This document shows positions 47,310-60,314 of a stretch of 64,000 nt of DNA, piece after piece. Position 1 is the stretch's first letter; each line of letters opens with the position of its first letter. The notes beneath the pieces are model-generated. The model was not told the origin of the DNA. It saw only the letters and a program-made list of their open reading frames with translations, and did no database searches. The stretch covers positions 63,123,506 to 63,187,505 of the forward strand of contig NC_079216.1 in NCBI RefSeq assembly GCF_029633865.1. Reading direction: 5' to 3'. Origin of the DNA: Lampris incognitus. Lineage: Eukaryota; Chordata; Actinopteri; Lampriformes; Lampridae. The translations under genes were made by a program, and so were the position numbers.

Positions 47310-49576
47310 GCCGAAGCCAGTTTGGATGCAGACTCTGGGGTAAGGTTGAGATTCTAACTCTGGTTGGCTTGTGTGGGAGCTGCGGGAACAGAGCTATAAA
47401 CCAGTACAACCATATCACAAGTTTCTGTGGAGTTATTTGAGGAATCCTCAGAAACTGAAGACATTTTACGTGCAAATATGCAAAATTCAGTGTGCAACTC
47501 CAGTGCTCCTCTCTATCTAACGTTTAGATTTATTGCTCGCACAGATATTTTGATGTCTTCTTCTTTTTATTAACCATTGATAAGTTACTATAAAAAAATA
47601 AATACTTGTCCTATACTCCAGGCCAAGCAATCACACTGAAGCCCAATTCAGACAAGCTAATGCACCAACCCTGACATAATGCACTATCCTGTCAGTGGTT
47701 ACCACAGATGACACTAGGCTGCACAGTCAAGAATGCAGTGTCCCGTCTCATAAGTGACATTATAAGGGTGGAGGATAAGTCATTATCCTCCAGAAAACCT
47801 GAACTAGTTGTCACAGCATGGGATGTGTGTCAGCAGGCATGTCATTCGGGGATTTCGAATAGGCACCTTTTTTTTGACAGTTTGATTCATTAGGCTGACA
47901 GCACCTCGAGGAAGCTCATCCTGGGACAACCCCCTTCTATGCCTGCTTTCAGCACGTCCGACCCCTTTATGCTAGTGATTTTTGAGTCTTGTGTCCTCAG
48001 CATCACCCTAAAGCCTCCATTGCATCAAATATCTCACTTTTTAATAGCGATGCATTCTTTTGCAACAGCCCGGAGACATTTTTGGTCCACACCGTGATGG
48101 GGAACAGACTGCATGGCCGACAAACGGCGGCAGTCAAGTTGTTGCTCTAGACCGTTCCAGTTTTACAAATTTTGCGCATAAAAAAAAAAAATTAAAAAAA
48201 AGAGAGACAGAAAATATATCATTTATGACATCCATACCGCCACAATACGAGATGACTCCATTTATAATTCAAAATAAGCATCTACACACGTAACCGGCTG
48301 CAGCACTTGACTCACCAGCTATGCTCGGTCAACCGCACATGATGAATGTGCGGCACCGCCGCTTTCAAAACGACCATGCGAGTCACAACAACACCAAAGC
48401 AGAGAGACCAGCGAATTTAATTATTTCAGAATAACTCCCCTGTTTAGTTTTACCAAAGCCAGGCCTTGTCTCCAGAACGCTAGAGCCCCCCAAAGGAATG
48501 CAAAACAGGTGCTGCACAATTGGTTCACCCGGCAGTGGGGGTGGAGGAAAAACACTCACCCCCCCCCGCCCCTCACCCTCACCCCCTCTACAATATGACT
48601 GACAGCACATCACATTCTCCAGCCAGCTGTGTCTCCGAGCGATCCCTCCCACGCACGGGCTGGGCTATAACTGACCGTTGTTTGTGCAGGAATATCAGTG
48701 AAAGGGCAACATTTGCAATGCGTTTAGCTGCGAGGAAGGTCCACCATGGTGTAAACCTCACACCTCCAGGAGCCAGTTTAACTTGGGTAATATAGTTTGT
48801 TCGCCTCTATGACCGCTGCTGGAGTTTGGGTAGCACACTTCTGTGTTTTCTGCATAACACCAACAATGGAAAGGAATGAAACAATCTTGAGTTTTCTGTC
48901 GACAGACCGTTCCTGTTTGTCTGGCATGTTTTTGTTTTTGTACATGAAAACATTAAAAAAAATCTGGCAGGGGGGTTGCAAAGATCCCAGTTTCTAATTG
49001 AATCCACTCTGAAGCCTGCGAGACCAAAATGTCTCCGCGCAAGAGCTGCCAAGTGTGTGTACACGTTACGCTTTATCACATCGCATGACCTCAAGTCTTC
49101 TTCTTTTCTTTTTTTGAGAAGCAGCGAAAGCGTTTCCAACATTTTTGTCCCCCGCGCTGTAAGAATTCGATATCGTCTGTTCAGGTTGATACAAGTGCAC
49201 CACCACAGGAACCTGCAGCGGCGGCTCGGGTACATTTTTAATCAATCTGCGAATCGGTAAACACTTGCAGGTGCAACGTGCAAATCCCCCTTTTGGGTTT
49301 TGCGAGCTGCATTAGTGCAACCCCGAGCGTGGCGCGCATCACCGCAACACAAACCCATTACTATGCGACAATACTTATATTCACAGCCCACAGATAGCAA
49401 ATTGCTTCTCTCGTTCCCCCACCACGCCCTGCGTTCGTTCTCAGCCACCTGCAAAACGAACCGTGCTGGAAATTTCTCTACAAATTACCCTGTGTCTGCC
49501 AAATCCCCCCGGGAGCTGAGGAAATCAAAACCCTGGGTCTCCCTGCCCCCACAGCAACAGACACCATACCCTCACT

Positions 49577-49578
<2 letters not shown>
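47310..49578. other. Unassigned sequence
   Basis: No gene or named repeat recognised; an A run lies at 48179-48191. The absence of exons here is notable given the nearby lysmd4 gene. Confidence 0.4.

Positions 49579-49609
<31 letters not shown>
49579..49609. repeat. (CA)n microsatellite
   Basis: About 15 CA dinucleotides. Confidence 0.9.
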
Positions 49610-49612
<3 letters not shown>

Positions 49613-52584
49613 TTACTGATAGGGCCTTTTTGTTAGCAGCACAAATAATTCAGTGTGTTTTCTCCACTTTGTGTGCACGCCTTAATTTCTTTCCGCAGAC
49701 TTGAATTCTATCTCTGATTCGCAGTCAGCGTCAACAAAGATTTGCTAAGGTAGACTGAGGATACAGACAAATGTTGAAACGCAGCGGCGGAGAGACGAAA
49801 CAAATACACATATATATATATATATATTAAAAAAAATCCCCCAGTTTTCCTTTGTCAACACCTTTCCCCCGAACAACCCGCAGTGCTTTTGCCATCGCTA
49901 GCTCGTGAAACTAAGCCTCCTTTCCCACTAAGGGAGAGTGAAAACTGAGACCTGTTTTGCTTCAGGGGAAAATCAAAGGAAGGCACATACCTTAGCAGTG
50001 AATAATGATCAACAGCATAAAGCCTCGCACGTATATTACAAGGGTCACAGTGCCTCCTGGTGATGGCTCAGCAGAACTCCAGACCAACAGGAATGTCAGA
50101 GCCAGTGGCCAATGTGCCAGAGATGAGTGTTGAAAGCTCCTTGGAAAAAGGATTAGGGCTGTTTATGTTGGCCAAGTGGCCCGCTGCCAGCTGCTCAAGT
50201 GTGCAAACGTCTTAAAGCTGCAGAGCTTGAGGTTGACCATGAATCTTTTCACTCTATTTATCCTCCACCCAGACAGTATAGACGGTTGTGCTTTGTTCAA
50301 GGGGAAAGCCCCCTCCGCAAGGGCAGCGTGATTTACTCAGCAAATGGGTGGGATTCAAAATGACTATACCTGTTCAAGATCAGCCTTTCTTTTACGCCCC
50401 CCATCCCCACCCTTAAACAAACACGCAGTGCGCACATGTGTACTGTACATGTATGTGCACATGCTCGGTGCCCTGTATTGTACTCAGCCTGAGAAATGTG
50501 AAAACAATTCTCCCAATTACCACTTGACCTTCAGGCAAATGCATTGCAATTGTTACTGCTTTTCGCCAGTAAGAAAATGTCTGGCAACAAACCACTTGCA
50601 CGACTGAAAAGCTACGTGTTACTTGGGTACACTATGTTGGGTAAGAATCAGATTTTATTTTTTGTTCCAATATCTTCAGCATGAGCAAAAGAGGGTACTT
50701 AAAATGGACTTGACCAACGAATCCAAAGTTGCAAACTGAACTATCCAAGTTGGAGATGAAAATATGAGGAGGCCCATGTCCCATCACTGTGTTGAGGCCT
50801 GGGAGCTGGCGCTACGCCAGGGCTGCGGGGCGGGAAGCCAGATCCAAGTGGGGCTGGCGAGCTGAGCTTGTGAGATAGAGGTATCAGGTCCAGCAACCTA
50901 AACAGGCATGAAAACTCTGCAGAATTAGCATTTCACCACGATGCCTGCGCTCTTTGCTTGGATTCTAATTGCACAGGCTAATAAAACGTGCGTTTTCCTG
51001 CACTTAGACAAAGACATGCATGCTCAATGGTCAGTTTCCAAAAAATGAATATTCTTCATGCACAGTACTTTGTTAAACTGACAGTATGTTGTAAGTTGCA
51101 TTACAAGCAATTCCAAAAAATGTGTCTTCATGACTGCTTTTATTAAAGCCTGTTTTTTTTTAAATGCAATTTTTGGGCAAGGACTATTGGACAAACTATT
51201 TCTAGTCACCAACCGTTGCACCGAGTCAAGCTCAATTAACTGCAGTTACCCCATATGACGCTGAATGGTTTTGCACATTTATTAAATTTTTGCACAATTA
51301 CACATTTATGCATTTCTCTTGTTTCATATTTTCTGTAGCAATTAAAATAGAAACTATTCATACTTGCTTATATCAACCATAAAAACATACAAATGACATG
51401 GAAATCGCGTTATTTTGTGTGGAATTATCCTATCACAAGAGTCATAAGATAATGTCACATCCACTTCAGGATCGACTTAGGCTAACAAGGAGAAAGGGTT
51501 TGCTACCGGTGTATTGATAAAGGCAGGGAATAATTTGGCATTTGAACATTGTGCCTCTTTGTCAAAAATTCCCAACACAACCACACCAATAAAATGTATA
51601 AAGCACAGTGATTTTTGTACCGCGTTCCTTGTTTTTGTGCAAATGTATTCCCAGATAAGCCAACAGATTTTACGGTAGCAAATAAATCCATCACTTCCCA
51701 AAAAAAAATTAGCCAAAATACTCCATGAGAAAGTGTCAACTCTAGTGGTGTTTGAACAGGCCTGTGTCAAATGAACCATGTGTCAAACAGTCAGATTGCT
51801 CACAAGTCGTGTAGATATATGGCATGTAGAGATATATATACACCAAGTAACAAGTGTTTAGCCGAAATATTGACGTTCGTGTAAAAATATTTATGGAGAT
51901 CAGCGCAGGTCTATAATCAACTCAGAACCTTGAAATGTACCCACATCCCAGGAAATAATTACTGCAAGGGCAAAACCGTATTTCATTTCAGGCTGTTGCA
52001 GAAAGAAATCCAATATTTATATCAGCGGTATTACCCTTTAAAATCTCAGTTTCCCGTTAACTACTGTCTGCCATTTAAAATTTGATATGCAAAGCCTAGT
52101 CACCAATGACCGTGCACTGGCATGTAGGTGACATAGACAGCTGCCAACAAAAACAGCTGTCATCTGCGTTAATAGGGGATGGCCCTAAACACCAGCCACT
52201 TTCTTAAAACAGTAACACCACGTATGAATTCTAGCACCCTCCAATGACATTAGCTAGATGGCAGCTTTCACTTGACTTACTCAGCAGTTGCTGTTTGCTA
52301 ATTCACCATAAGCGGTCATCAGTGTGGCGGACTCTTTAGTACACCGCATTATGTAATTATGTTTGACACACTACTCCCAACTCCAAAGAAACAAAAGGGA
52401 CACTGAAATCTGACAGAAATAAACAGACGCTTGTGCTGTGCTCCGACCCGTCAACACTGATTTAAATAATACCCAAAAGGAAAAGCCACCACAACAGGCC
52501 AAAAGTCACATTTCCGAGTCTATACTGCAGATACTTCTCACTACAAAATGACTTACAAGAAACAGAAATGTGGCACTGTAAACA
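49610..52584. other. AT-rich unassigned sequence downstream of lysmd4
   Basis: A short TA run lies at 49807-49828. From about 50650 to 52580 the DNA is AT-rich and repeat-poor. It may hold untranslated or regulatory sequence, but nothing coding is seen. Confidence 0.4.
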
Positions 52585-53208
52585 AAATAATCAGTAACTT
52601 TTCCATTTTTATTAAAAGATAATACTTTGGGACAATTAAAAAAATTTGACTAGCAACAGATAAATCACCATATTACGACCGACTAGATTTAACATGGAAA
52701 AAAATGTTTAAAGGCACTTTCTTGAATTTTGTGGGGTTTTTTTTTTTTTTGAAGAATTGATTGAATACTCCTTTCAATGATACAAGTCAAAATGTAAAAC
52801 TGTGTATCTAAAAGACAGCATAGCCTTCCAAAAACACATTATAATCCTTAATTTTCAATGAGATAAAGTATATTGCACTGAATTTAGTATTAACACAAGT
52901 CTCATTCTTGGCACTGTATTCAGATATCAGAAACAAGTCTGAGACTATGTGTACAATACTACGCACACACACACATGAATAAATTACACATCAAAAAGGC
53001 ACAAATAGTCTTGTCACAGCAATCATCTGAAAACCTGACTTGGCAGCAACTACTTAACAGACTACTTATGGCAAACGATACCATGTTGAGCAAATATGGG
53101 CTGAAGATATGGATGAAAAGGTATGTACTGATGACAAGGCTGACAAAAGTTTTGCATCATACCAAGTGTTCTTACTGGTGCATACGATTTGTTCCAACTC
53201 AAGGTGCA
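52585..53208 (-). other. lysmd4: Probable lysmd4 3' untranslated region
   Basis: Follows the lysmd4 stop codon on the minus strand. An AATAAA (TTTATT at 52608-52613 on plus) about 600 bp downstream is the first plausible poly(A) signal I noticed; the true end could lie further left. AT-rich as expected for a vertebrate 3' UTR. Confidence 0.4.
52608..52613 (-). terminator. lysmd4: Candidate poly(A) signal of lysmd4
   Basis: AATAAA on the minus strand about 600 bp after the stop codon. Position is plausible; use is unproven. Confidence 0.35.
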
Positions 53209-54118
53209 CTACCCAGGCTGTTGAAAACGCCTGGGACCTGTCCCTGAGTGGTTTGAAGAGGTGACGGATGACTCCATCCCAGTACTAGAATTCAATGCAG
53301 AAACTATTTCGCTATCTTTGGTTTTGAAATACACAACGTAAAATAAGGGCAGGATGATACCTATCAGGAGCATGGCGACCACAGCATTCCACCACTGGAT
53401 GCCCCAATCCGCACCATAGCTGGTCAGACGCTGTCCTCGGGCGCCAAACCTCAGCGGCATTTCAGAGTTATCCTCGTTGTGAGCACTTGTGGATTGAATT
53501 AGTTTCTCAATATCATTGTCCACTTCCTTGAGAAAGTCTGTGACCTCTTTTAGTTGTGGTTTGACTCTGTCTCTGTCCTGAGGCTGCGTTGCTGTGGGAG
53601 AGGTTGAATTTGCCATTTCTTGCGGCGCATCACTTAAGATTGTGTATGTCTCTGTTAAAAAGCTATGTTTTTGCACAGGGATTTTGACTGATTTTAACGC
53701 AAACAAATCTTGCTCGTGAATAAGGTTGTTAACTCGCTTTATGTCTGCCACCTGTTGAAAGAAAGAAGTTCACATGTGTCAAGGAAACACAATTTAATGT
53801 TAAGTTAATGAATGGTCAAACGCAAAAAGTACCTGTTGCTGGCAAATAAGTTCCTACCTTGCAACCATACCGCAGTGCAAGCTTATTGAGATTGTCACCA
53901 TCCAACACCTCCCGTTCAAGCAGCTGGACATTCCCCAGTCTGTCCTGCTCTTGGCGAATCCGAGGCCTAAGCTCCAAAACATTCAAATCTTCATCCTCTG
54001 AGGAGCCGGCAGTTTCAGCCGACCTCTTCCGGAACATGTACACTTGGCCATCTGCACTGGCATGCACATCCACTGGGGCCTGGAAAGCGTGAGGATGAAG
54101 CTCCCCCCGCCGCATCAT
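53209..54118 (-). CDS. lysmd4: LysM and putative peptidoglycan-binding domain-containing protein 4 (two coding exons)
   Basis: Coding exons are 54118-53858 and 53751-53209 (stop TAG at 53211-53209). The intron, 53857-53752, has GT at 53857 and AG at 53752, phase 0, between Lys87 and Val88. The join gives 267 residues; human LYSMD4 is near 296. The LysM domain covers about residues 68-113 (VLDGDNLNKLALRYGCK, then VADIKRVNNLIHEQDLFALK) and is split by the intron. An acidic helix-forming stretch (FLKEVDNDIEKLIQS) comes next, then GADWGIQWWNAV and a single membrane helix at about 206-229. The GIQWWNAV...LPLFYVVYF end points to LYSMD4 rather than LYSMD3. The start was chosen at 54118 because a splice acceptor (TTTAG at 54138-54133 on minus) lies 15 bases upstream; a second Met follows directly. 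Known biology is limited: a single-pass membrane protein, ligand uncertain. Confidence 0.93.
53752..53857 (-). other. lysmd4: lysmd4 intron inside the LysM domain
   Basis: 106-bp GT-AG intron, phase 0. The donor reads AAG|GTAGG and the acceptor TTTCAACAG|GTGGCAG. A short intron like this is usual in compact fish genes. Confidence 0.9.
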
Positions 54119-54130
54119 CGCAAAACTCGC

Positions 54131-54700
54131 CTCTAAACGTGGATGCAAACAGAGAAAAGTCCCACAAATCAGTCAGACTTACTTGTCAAAGTCAATTTAA
54201 CGCCTTAAGAGGGGGAAAAAAACCGCAGACACTAAAGAAAACATCAAATTCTAGATATCTGAGGTATATGTGTGTGTGATATATGTGTGTAACACAATGC
54301 AACATGTGCAGCTAAATACCCTGACTCATCTGTGTTTAAAAAACAAAAAACGTAGACATTTTCTCTTTCGTGCTTGTTCTAATTTGGATTGTGTTTGCAC
54401 ATATGAAGCAAAGCAGCAAAAACGCAACAACAAAAGAAAATTAAGATGTGCAGGTGAGATTTAAAAAAAAACCCTAGGGGGGAGGGGGGTTACAGAAGGA
54501 ATCTCACCTCAATAAGCATGATGAGCAAATACAAAATGATGTTATCCACAAAGGTAAACGAGCAAGCAAACACAATAAAAAAAGTAAAACATAAAGTAAG
54601 CAACATAAATCAAGCATAAACATAAAACAACATGCAGTGTGTGCGCGTTTGTGTATGTGCGTGTGTGTGCACTCTTGTCAACTCATTACGCGAGAGACAG
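54131..54700 (-). other. lysmd4: Probable lysmd4 intron 1
   Basis: Lies between the coding start exon and the CpG-rich block. Acceptor AG at 54134-54133, preceded by a T-containing tract. The donor was not located. Contains A runs but no coding sequence. Confidence 0.5.
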
Positions 54701-55170
54701 AAACGTAGACTTTAACCCAGGACCAGCCGAGATGACGTCACACCCCGTATTAGCCAATGGGCGAGGAGAAGAGCTCCTGACGTCAACCGACCGGTTTACC
54801 ACATTTAGCGCACACAAAAGCCAAACATGCGCTAGCAAGCGACAGGCCGTGTTAGCGTCCGGTGCCCGGCGGCGACCCCGCTGCTCCCCGGCGGCGTAAC
54901 GTGTCCGCAGAACGGGGCGCCGGACACTTTTAATAACGCTACACTTTCCGAGTGACGTAACAAGCGGACACGGGACTCACGGAGTGCTTGACGAAGTTAG
55001 CCGGTCACGTCTGCCCCCATTCCGCCCAGCTAACGCTGCGTTTGTAGGCGAGACGCCATGTCCGCCGTCGGCTGCCAGCCTCGCTATCCGCTTGACCGTT
55101 CAACTTCCACTGTGTGACAAGCGGCGAGTGGGTTCTTCTTCTTATTCGAGTCGAGGCCGGAGATGAACAC
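54700..55170 (-). promoter_or_regulatory. lysmd4: CpG-rich block, likely lysmd4 promoter and first exon
   Basis: CpG-dense sequence upstream of lysmd4. TGACGTCA (a perfect CRE) occurs at 54733-54740 and 54778-54785, TGACGTAA at 54953-54960 and CCAAT at 54754-54758. This fits a broad housekeeping promoter driving the minus strand. The exact start site and any divergent plus-strand transcript cannot be fixed from sequence. Confidence 0.55.
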
Positions 55171-55240
55171 TACCGCCACCTGCTGACGCGGAGTGTGAAG
55201 TCGCACAAATGGCAGCTCGATAACCCATTATAATACACAC

Positions 55241-55298
<58 letters not shown>

Positions 55299-55460
55299 AT
55301 GTGTATATCTATTTATATCTATATCTATCTAGCTATCTATCCATCCATCTATCTATCTATATGTGTATATCTATTTATATCTATCTAGCTATCTATCTAT
55401 CCATCTATATGTGTATATCTATTTATATCTATATCTATGTAGCCATCTATCTATGTAGCC

Positions 55461-55559
<99 letters not shown>
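55241..55559. repeat. (ATCT)n array with TATATGTGTATATC interruptions
   Basis: ATCT tetramers interrupted by ATATGTGTATATCTATTTAT and CTAGCTATC blocks. The order of interruptions at 55290-55345 is the mirror complement of 57617-57680. Confidence 0.95.
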
Positions 55560-56105
55560 GGGTTTGCTAACAAAGGTGGATTTAAAAATATGAACATAGC
55601 ATGGGTATTTGTTTTACCTGAAAATGAAAATATTTCAAAGAGAGGAAATTGAACATTTTATGACCACGTAAAATCTTATAATGTGTTCATGGTGACACCA
55701 AGGAGCTGTAATTCGGTAAGCGGTACGGCTCTGGCATTTCCCAGCATCTAGCGTCTGTATATTTGTGTGGCATTGATTTGTTTACAAAGTGTCTCTCCTG
55801 CCTCACCTCTCCTGTGTGCGAATAACAGAGTAATTAAACGACTGTAACAGTAATTGTAAAAAGATTGTAATAAGAAAAAAGAAGCTTCTTTCAGGACACA
55901 TGTTTGGCGTTAATTAGCCTCTCTTGCACAATGGTCAAGTTCAGAAGCTATTGTAACACTTTCCTCCCCCCCTCTCTCCCCTCTTTCACTGTGTTATTTC
56001 TGTCAGGTGACTCCCTGGCAGAGGACAAGGCGGCGGTAGGAGCAAGTCTCGGGTAAAGATGTTTTAGTGTTCGTCATTCGTCTCCTCAAATGCAAAGTAT
56101 GCAAA
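55560..56105. other. Unassigned sequence
   Basis: Nothing recognised. Confidence 0.4.
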
Positions 56106-56112
56106 CGAATCA

Positions 56113-56285
56113 CAGAAAGCTGAATCAGTTCATCCGGACACAAGGTTTGTGGACAGAACCGTTTCATCACTCATCCTCATGAGTGAAGGGGTCACCTGGA
56201 TGAGTGATGAAACCTTTCTCTCAGTAAGCCTTGTGTCCGGATGAACTGATTCAGCTTTCTGGGATTTCCTTACCTGGATTACTGA
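56113..56285 (-). mobile_element. Palindromic repeat, family P copy 2
   Basis: AGAAAGCTGAATCAGTTCAT at the left and its complement ATGAACTGATTCAGCTTTCT at the right, joined by TCCGGACACAAGG-type sequence on each side and an inner CTCATCCTCATGAG hairpin. The right flank CTTACCTGGATTACTGAGCA matches the left flank of copy 1 in reverse complement, so the two copies lie in opposite orientation. Confidence 0.7.
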
Positions 56286-57099
56286 GCATGCTTTGTGCAA
56301 AATAACAGCATGTGCATTGGATTTTGGTTCCCAGAATAGACGAATATAGACGCAGGGGATAAAAGAGGAAGGGGGGGGGGGAGACGAGAAGCACACTGGG
56401 ACTCAGGGGTGCATTGTTCTACGTCTCCAGATCGCCTTTAGCATAGTTTGGCCTCTAGATGGGGCTATGGATCTTTGAAACCTCTTGCTCTGTGTTTCAG
56501 TAGAGAGAGAGCAGGTCTGATGGATGGACTGTGGTGAGAACTAGCATCTTGCTTTAGAGAGACCAGTTTGGTAGTATATGTGTTTCTCTGCTGTCATTTC
56601 TGAGTCTTGTTCCAGTGCTGAACCGCCCATTTGTTAACGTCCGTCCCGGGCGTTTCAAAGATGGGTAAAGACACTGAAGTTTGACATCTTTCCTCACGCT
56701 CTTAAAGATATTTGTGGACGTTTGGCTTTGGAGAGAGAAGGGTTACGGAGTACCCGTCTGATAATGGGTTAACTGACCAATGACCATAGCAGCTGTGTGA
56801 TTCAATGACAGAATGCGAAAGTCTAATTAACAAGCTGAAGACATTTTGCATGCACTTGTAGATGGGAGTTTAGTCTAGCTGAATGTTTAGTGTAGTGTAG
56901 TTTCTCTTTAATGCTCTTAAGCCGCAAACCTAGCCTAGGTGGGGTCTCCTGCATCATGTTTTGTGTGCAACATAAACACACACACACACACGCACACATA
57001 CACACACACAGCTAGTCAATGAAAAGGAAAACTTAATAACTCCTGTTGCTTCCTCAGTAGTTTGGCCCACTCGCTGGTGGGCTGTAAGTAATCTGTGGG
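56286..57099. other. Unassigned sequence with CA run
   Basis: G run 56371-56380; CA-rich tract 56977-57010. Nothing coding recognised. Confidence 0.4.
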
Positions 57100-57152
57100 T
57101 GTGTGTGTGTATATATATAGATATATATATAGATATATATAGATATACACAT

Positions 57153-57183
<31 letters not shown>

Positions 57184-57380
57184 TACACATATAGATAGAT
57201 AGATATACACATATAGATAGATAGATAGATAAATATACACATATAGATAGATAGATATACACATATAGATAGATATAGATATACACATATAGATAGATAT
57301 ACACATATAGATAGATAGATATACACATATAGATAGATATACACATATAGATAGATAGATAGATAGATAGATATACACAT

Positions 57381-57416
<36 letters not shown>

Positions 57417-57450
57417 ATATACACATAGATAGATAGATAGATATACACAT

Positions 57451-57489
<39 letters not shown>

Positions 57490-57496
57490 TACACAT

Positions 57497-57531
<35 letters not shown>

Positions 57532-57544
57532 TAGATATACACAT

Positions 57545-57583
<39 letters not shown>

Positions 57584-57688
57584 TACACATATAGATAGAT
57601 ATACACATATAGATAGATGGATGGATAGATAGATAGCTAGATAGATATAGATATAAATAGATATACACATATAGATAGATATACACAT

Positions 57689-57727
<39 letters not shown>

Positions 57728-57760
57728 TACACATATAGATAGACAGATAGATGGATGGAT
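57100..57760. repeat. (GATA)n array with higher-order ATATACACATATAGAT units
   Basis: GATA tetramers broken by a recurring GATATACACATATAGATAG block, forming a higher-order pattern of about 30-70 bp. Long translated frames of Tyr/Ile/Ser across it are an artefact of the 4-bp period. Confidence 0.95.
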
Positions 57761-59113
57761 GCTGGAAAATGGCTGAATCATACCACTTACAGGATTACAG
57801 TTCCTCAGTGTCATTATTTATTCATTATGTAATTTTACACGTGGTTAGTGAATGTTCTGGTCCCTTTCTGTAAAATACTAGACACAGTTTCCTCCTCAAG
57901 TGAAACCCACACCCAGACTCTGTCCATATTTGACAAATCCACCGCACTTTGTTGGCAAAACAATAAGATATAGAAGAACAACTTGAAATGGAAATATATT
58001 CCAAATGCATCGGTACAATTCTAATGAAAAACACTTTTTAATCACAAATAAAAGAAGATTAAACATCTTTTGGGACCAGCGTTCATTACATTTGAATTCT
58101 ATACCTTACGTAAATGTCCTTCCCCCTGATAAACACGACTGCTTTGTGGCGCGTCAGATCAGCACGGCCAAACATCATTTCTCTGAATTATGTGCGCATA
58201 TCAAAAAATGAGTAAAAAGGGTTTTAGTGGGGCTCAAACCTCCAAAGGGCTTATCCTGTAATTTTACCAAACAGTATCAATTGAGACAGGATACGGTATT
58301 TTTCATGTTGTACGACAGACCCTAATCCGTCCCTTTCTACACACTCTAGCCTCCCTTTGGAGACCGGGCATATGTGTGCGTGTCAGATGATGAACGACTG
58401 CATGATAAAACGCGTAAACAAGCTTTCCAGTCGGGGGCATGGCTTCGAAAATGTAAAACTCCACATTTCCGGCATTTCTGTCATGACCATTTGACGTATA
58501 TGGCCCTCTGCTCTTCATAAATTACACTGCAATTTTTTTCCACGTAGTCTCGAGTCTCGTTTGATGCAATGTCCTCCTGCAAGCATAATTTGCTAAATGC
58601 TAAGTTAATGGCCGCCATGCATAGTCGGACGCCTCCCCCATATAAAATGCATATCCACCGGGTTGGAAACCAGAGGTGACCTGCAGTTGACTCCTGTAAC
58701 TTGACAGCAAAGCAGATTGAGAAGTGAATCTCATTTCTTTTTGTAGGACATGATTCAATCGGTCACGTAATTGGAAGGAAAAAAAAAAGGAAGTTTGATA
58801 TAAACTTGGCTTTCGCACTTATAATATCGGCCCTTTTTGACCTCGTTTGTTGGAAGGTCTGTCACCGTAGTGTAGGCTCCATCTGGCGGTGCATCCGACA
58901 CGGTTAGACCGAGGTGAAGTTTGCTGTTTGCTTAATAGTCTCATGCCGCTGACCTTTGCACTCAAAAAAAGCTGAAGGAAAGTAGAGTAAATGCCGCCTT
59001 AGAGGAAATCATCATATCATTTACATTACATTCAGATGCAGGGCGCAACACTGAACGATGATCAACAGAGCATCATAATGTGCAATGTTTCAGGGCCACT
59101 GAGCAGCCCGTCC

Positions 59114-59116
<3 letters not shown>
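57761..59116. other. Unassigned sequence
   Basis: No gene or named repeat recognised. Confidence 0.4.
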
Positions 59117-59155
<39 letters not shown>

Positions 59156-59388
59156 GAGAGAGGGAGAGGGAGAGGGAGAGAGAGAGAGGGAGAGAGAGAG
59201 AGGGAGGGAGAGAGAAAGAGAGAGAGGGAGAGAGAAGGAGGGAGAGAGAGAGAGCGAGAGAGAGGGAGAGAGAGAGGGAGAGAGAGAGAGGGAGAGAGGG
59301 AGAGTGAGGGAGAGAGAGAGAGAGGGAGAGAGAGAGGGAGAGTGAGGGAGAGAGAGAGAGAGAGAGGGAGAGAGAGGGAGAGAGAGAC
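59117..59388. repeat. (GA)n array with GGGA variants
   Basis: Purine-only AG/GGGA run of about 270 bp; purine-rich sequence continues more weakly to about 59580. H-DNA-forming potential is possible. Confidence 0.95.
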
Positions 59389-60314
59389 AACAGAGGGAGG
59401 GGAAAGCGTGAGTGTCGGAGCAAGAGAAAGAAACCAAGTAGCGGGACAGAGAGGGAGGGAGTGATGGAGGGTGAGAGAGGATTGGCGAGAAAGAGAGAGC
59501 GGGTTAAGGATGTGGGCGAGCTAGAGGGAGAGGAGGACAGAGAAAGTTAAAACGAGAGAAGACGGGGGAGTGGGTGTTGGAGGGATTGGATAAAACCATG
59601 TACAGTGAAATGCAAAGCTCAAAGAACAACAAAAAAAGCCTTTACTTTAAATGATTTAGAACAAAGATGAAATATTGATGGAGGTGAACGTTTCATGTAG
59701 GGCACATCCATGCAGCATGACTACATTAGATCACGTATCAAGATCTTTTACATCGACTACTATGAATAGCTCCTATTTGTTGTGCTATATATTATTATAG
59801 GGACAGATACAAACACATTTTCATGTAACAAACACTAACTGAACATAACTGAAAGAAGAATTGTTGACATAGAAAATATTCCACTTTTGTATACTTTCGG
59901 TGTGAAATGTGAGCTTTTATTTCATTACCACACACTTTTTCTATTCTAGGAAACAGAAATATTTAGCCTACTGGTTCAACACGCTACATTATGAGGCTGA
60001 GACCAGATCGGGACAAGAGGTGAGACAGAAGTTCTGGTGTTCATGTAACGCTTCTTGTGGGCCATCGTGTTCTGTAAACCATTTCATTATTTTCAAAATA
60101 TTTTTGCACTCAAGCTTTGGGGGTTTCTTATCCGGGGTCCTTATCTCTTAAAACAGAATCTATTGAAAAGCACCGCTCTCTTAAAGGCGCAGTGACGTTT
60201 CGGGCCATTTCGGCGCCCTAGGCGAGATCTCCAACCCCGCCCCCATGCCATGTTCGGGGGAAATAACGCTTCTTAATTTTACACCCCTAAACACAAAATA
60301 CATAAGAAGAAAAG
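59389..60314. other. Unassigned, includes a possible exon
   Basis: 59950-60019 has acceptor- and donor-like ends (see findings). Otherwise no gene recognised. Confidence 0.35.

Noticed and set aside
48807..49260. Overlapping frames on both strands near 49 kb
   Set aside because: No domain or splice pattern; neither strand resembles a neighbour expected from synteny.
57016..57814. Long Tyr/Ile/Ser-rich minus-strand frames
   Set aside because: Translation of a GATA array; a tetranucleotide reads openly in all three frames.
59073..59437. Ser/Leu- or Arg/Glu-rich frames
   Set aside because: Translation of the GA array.
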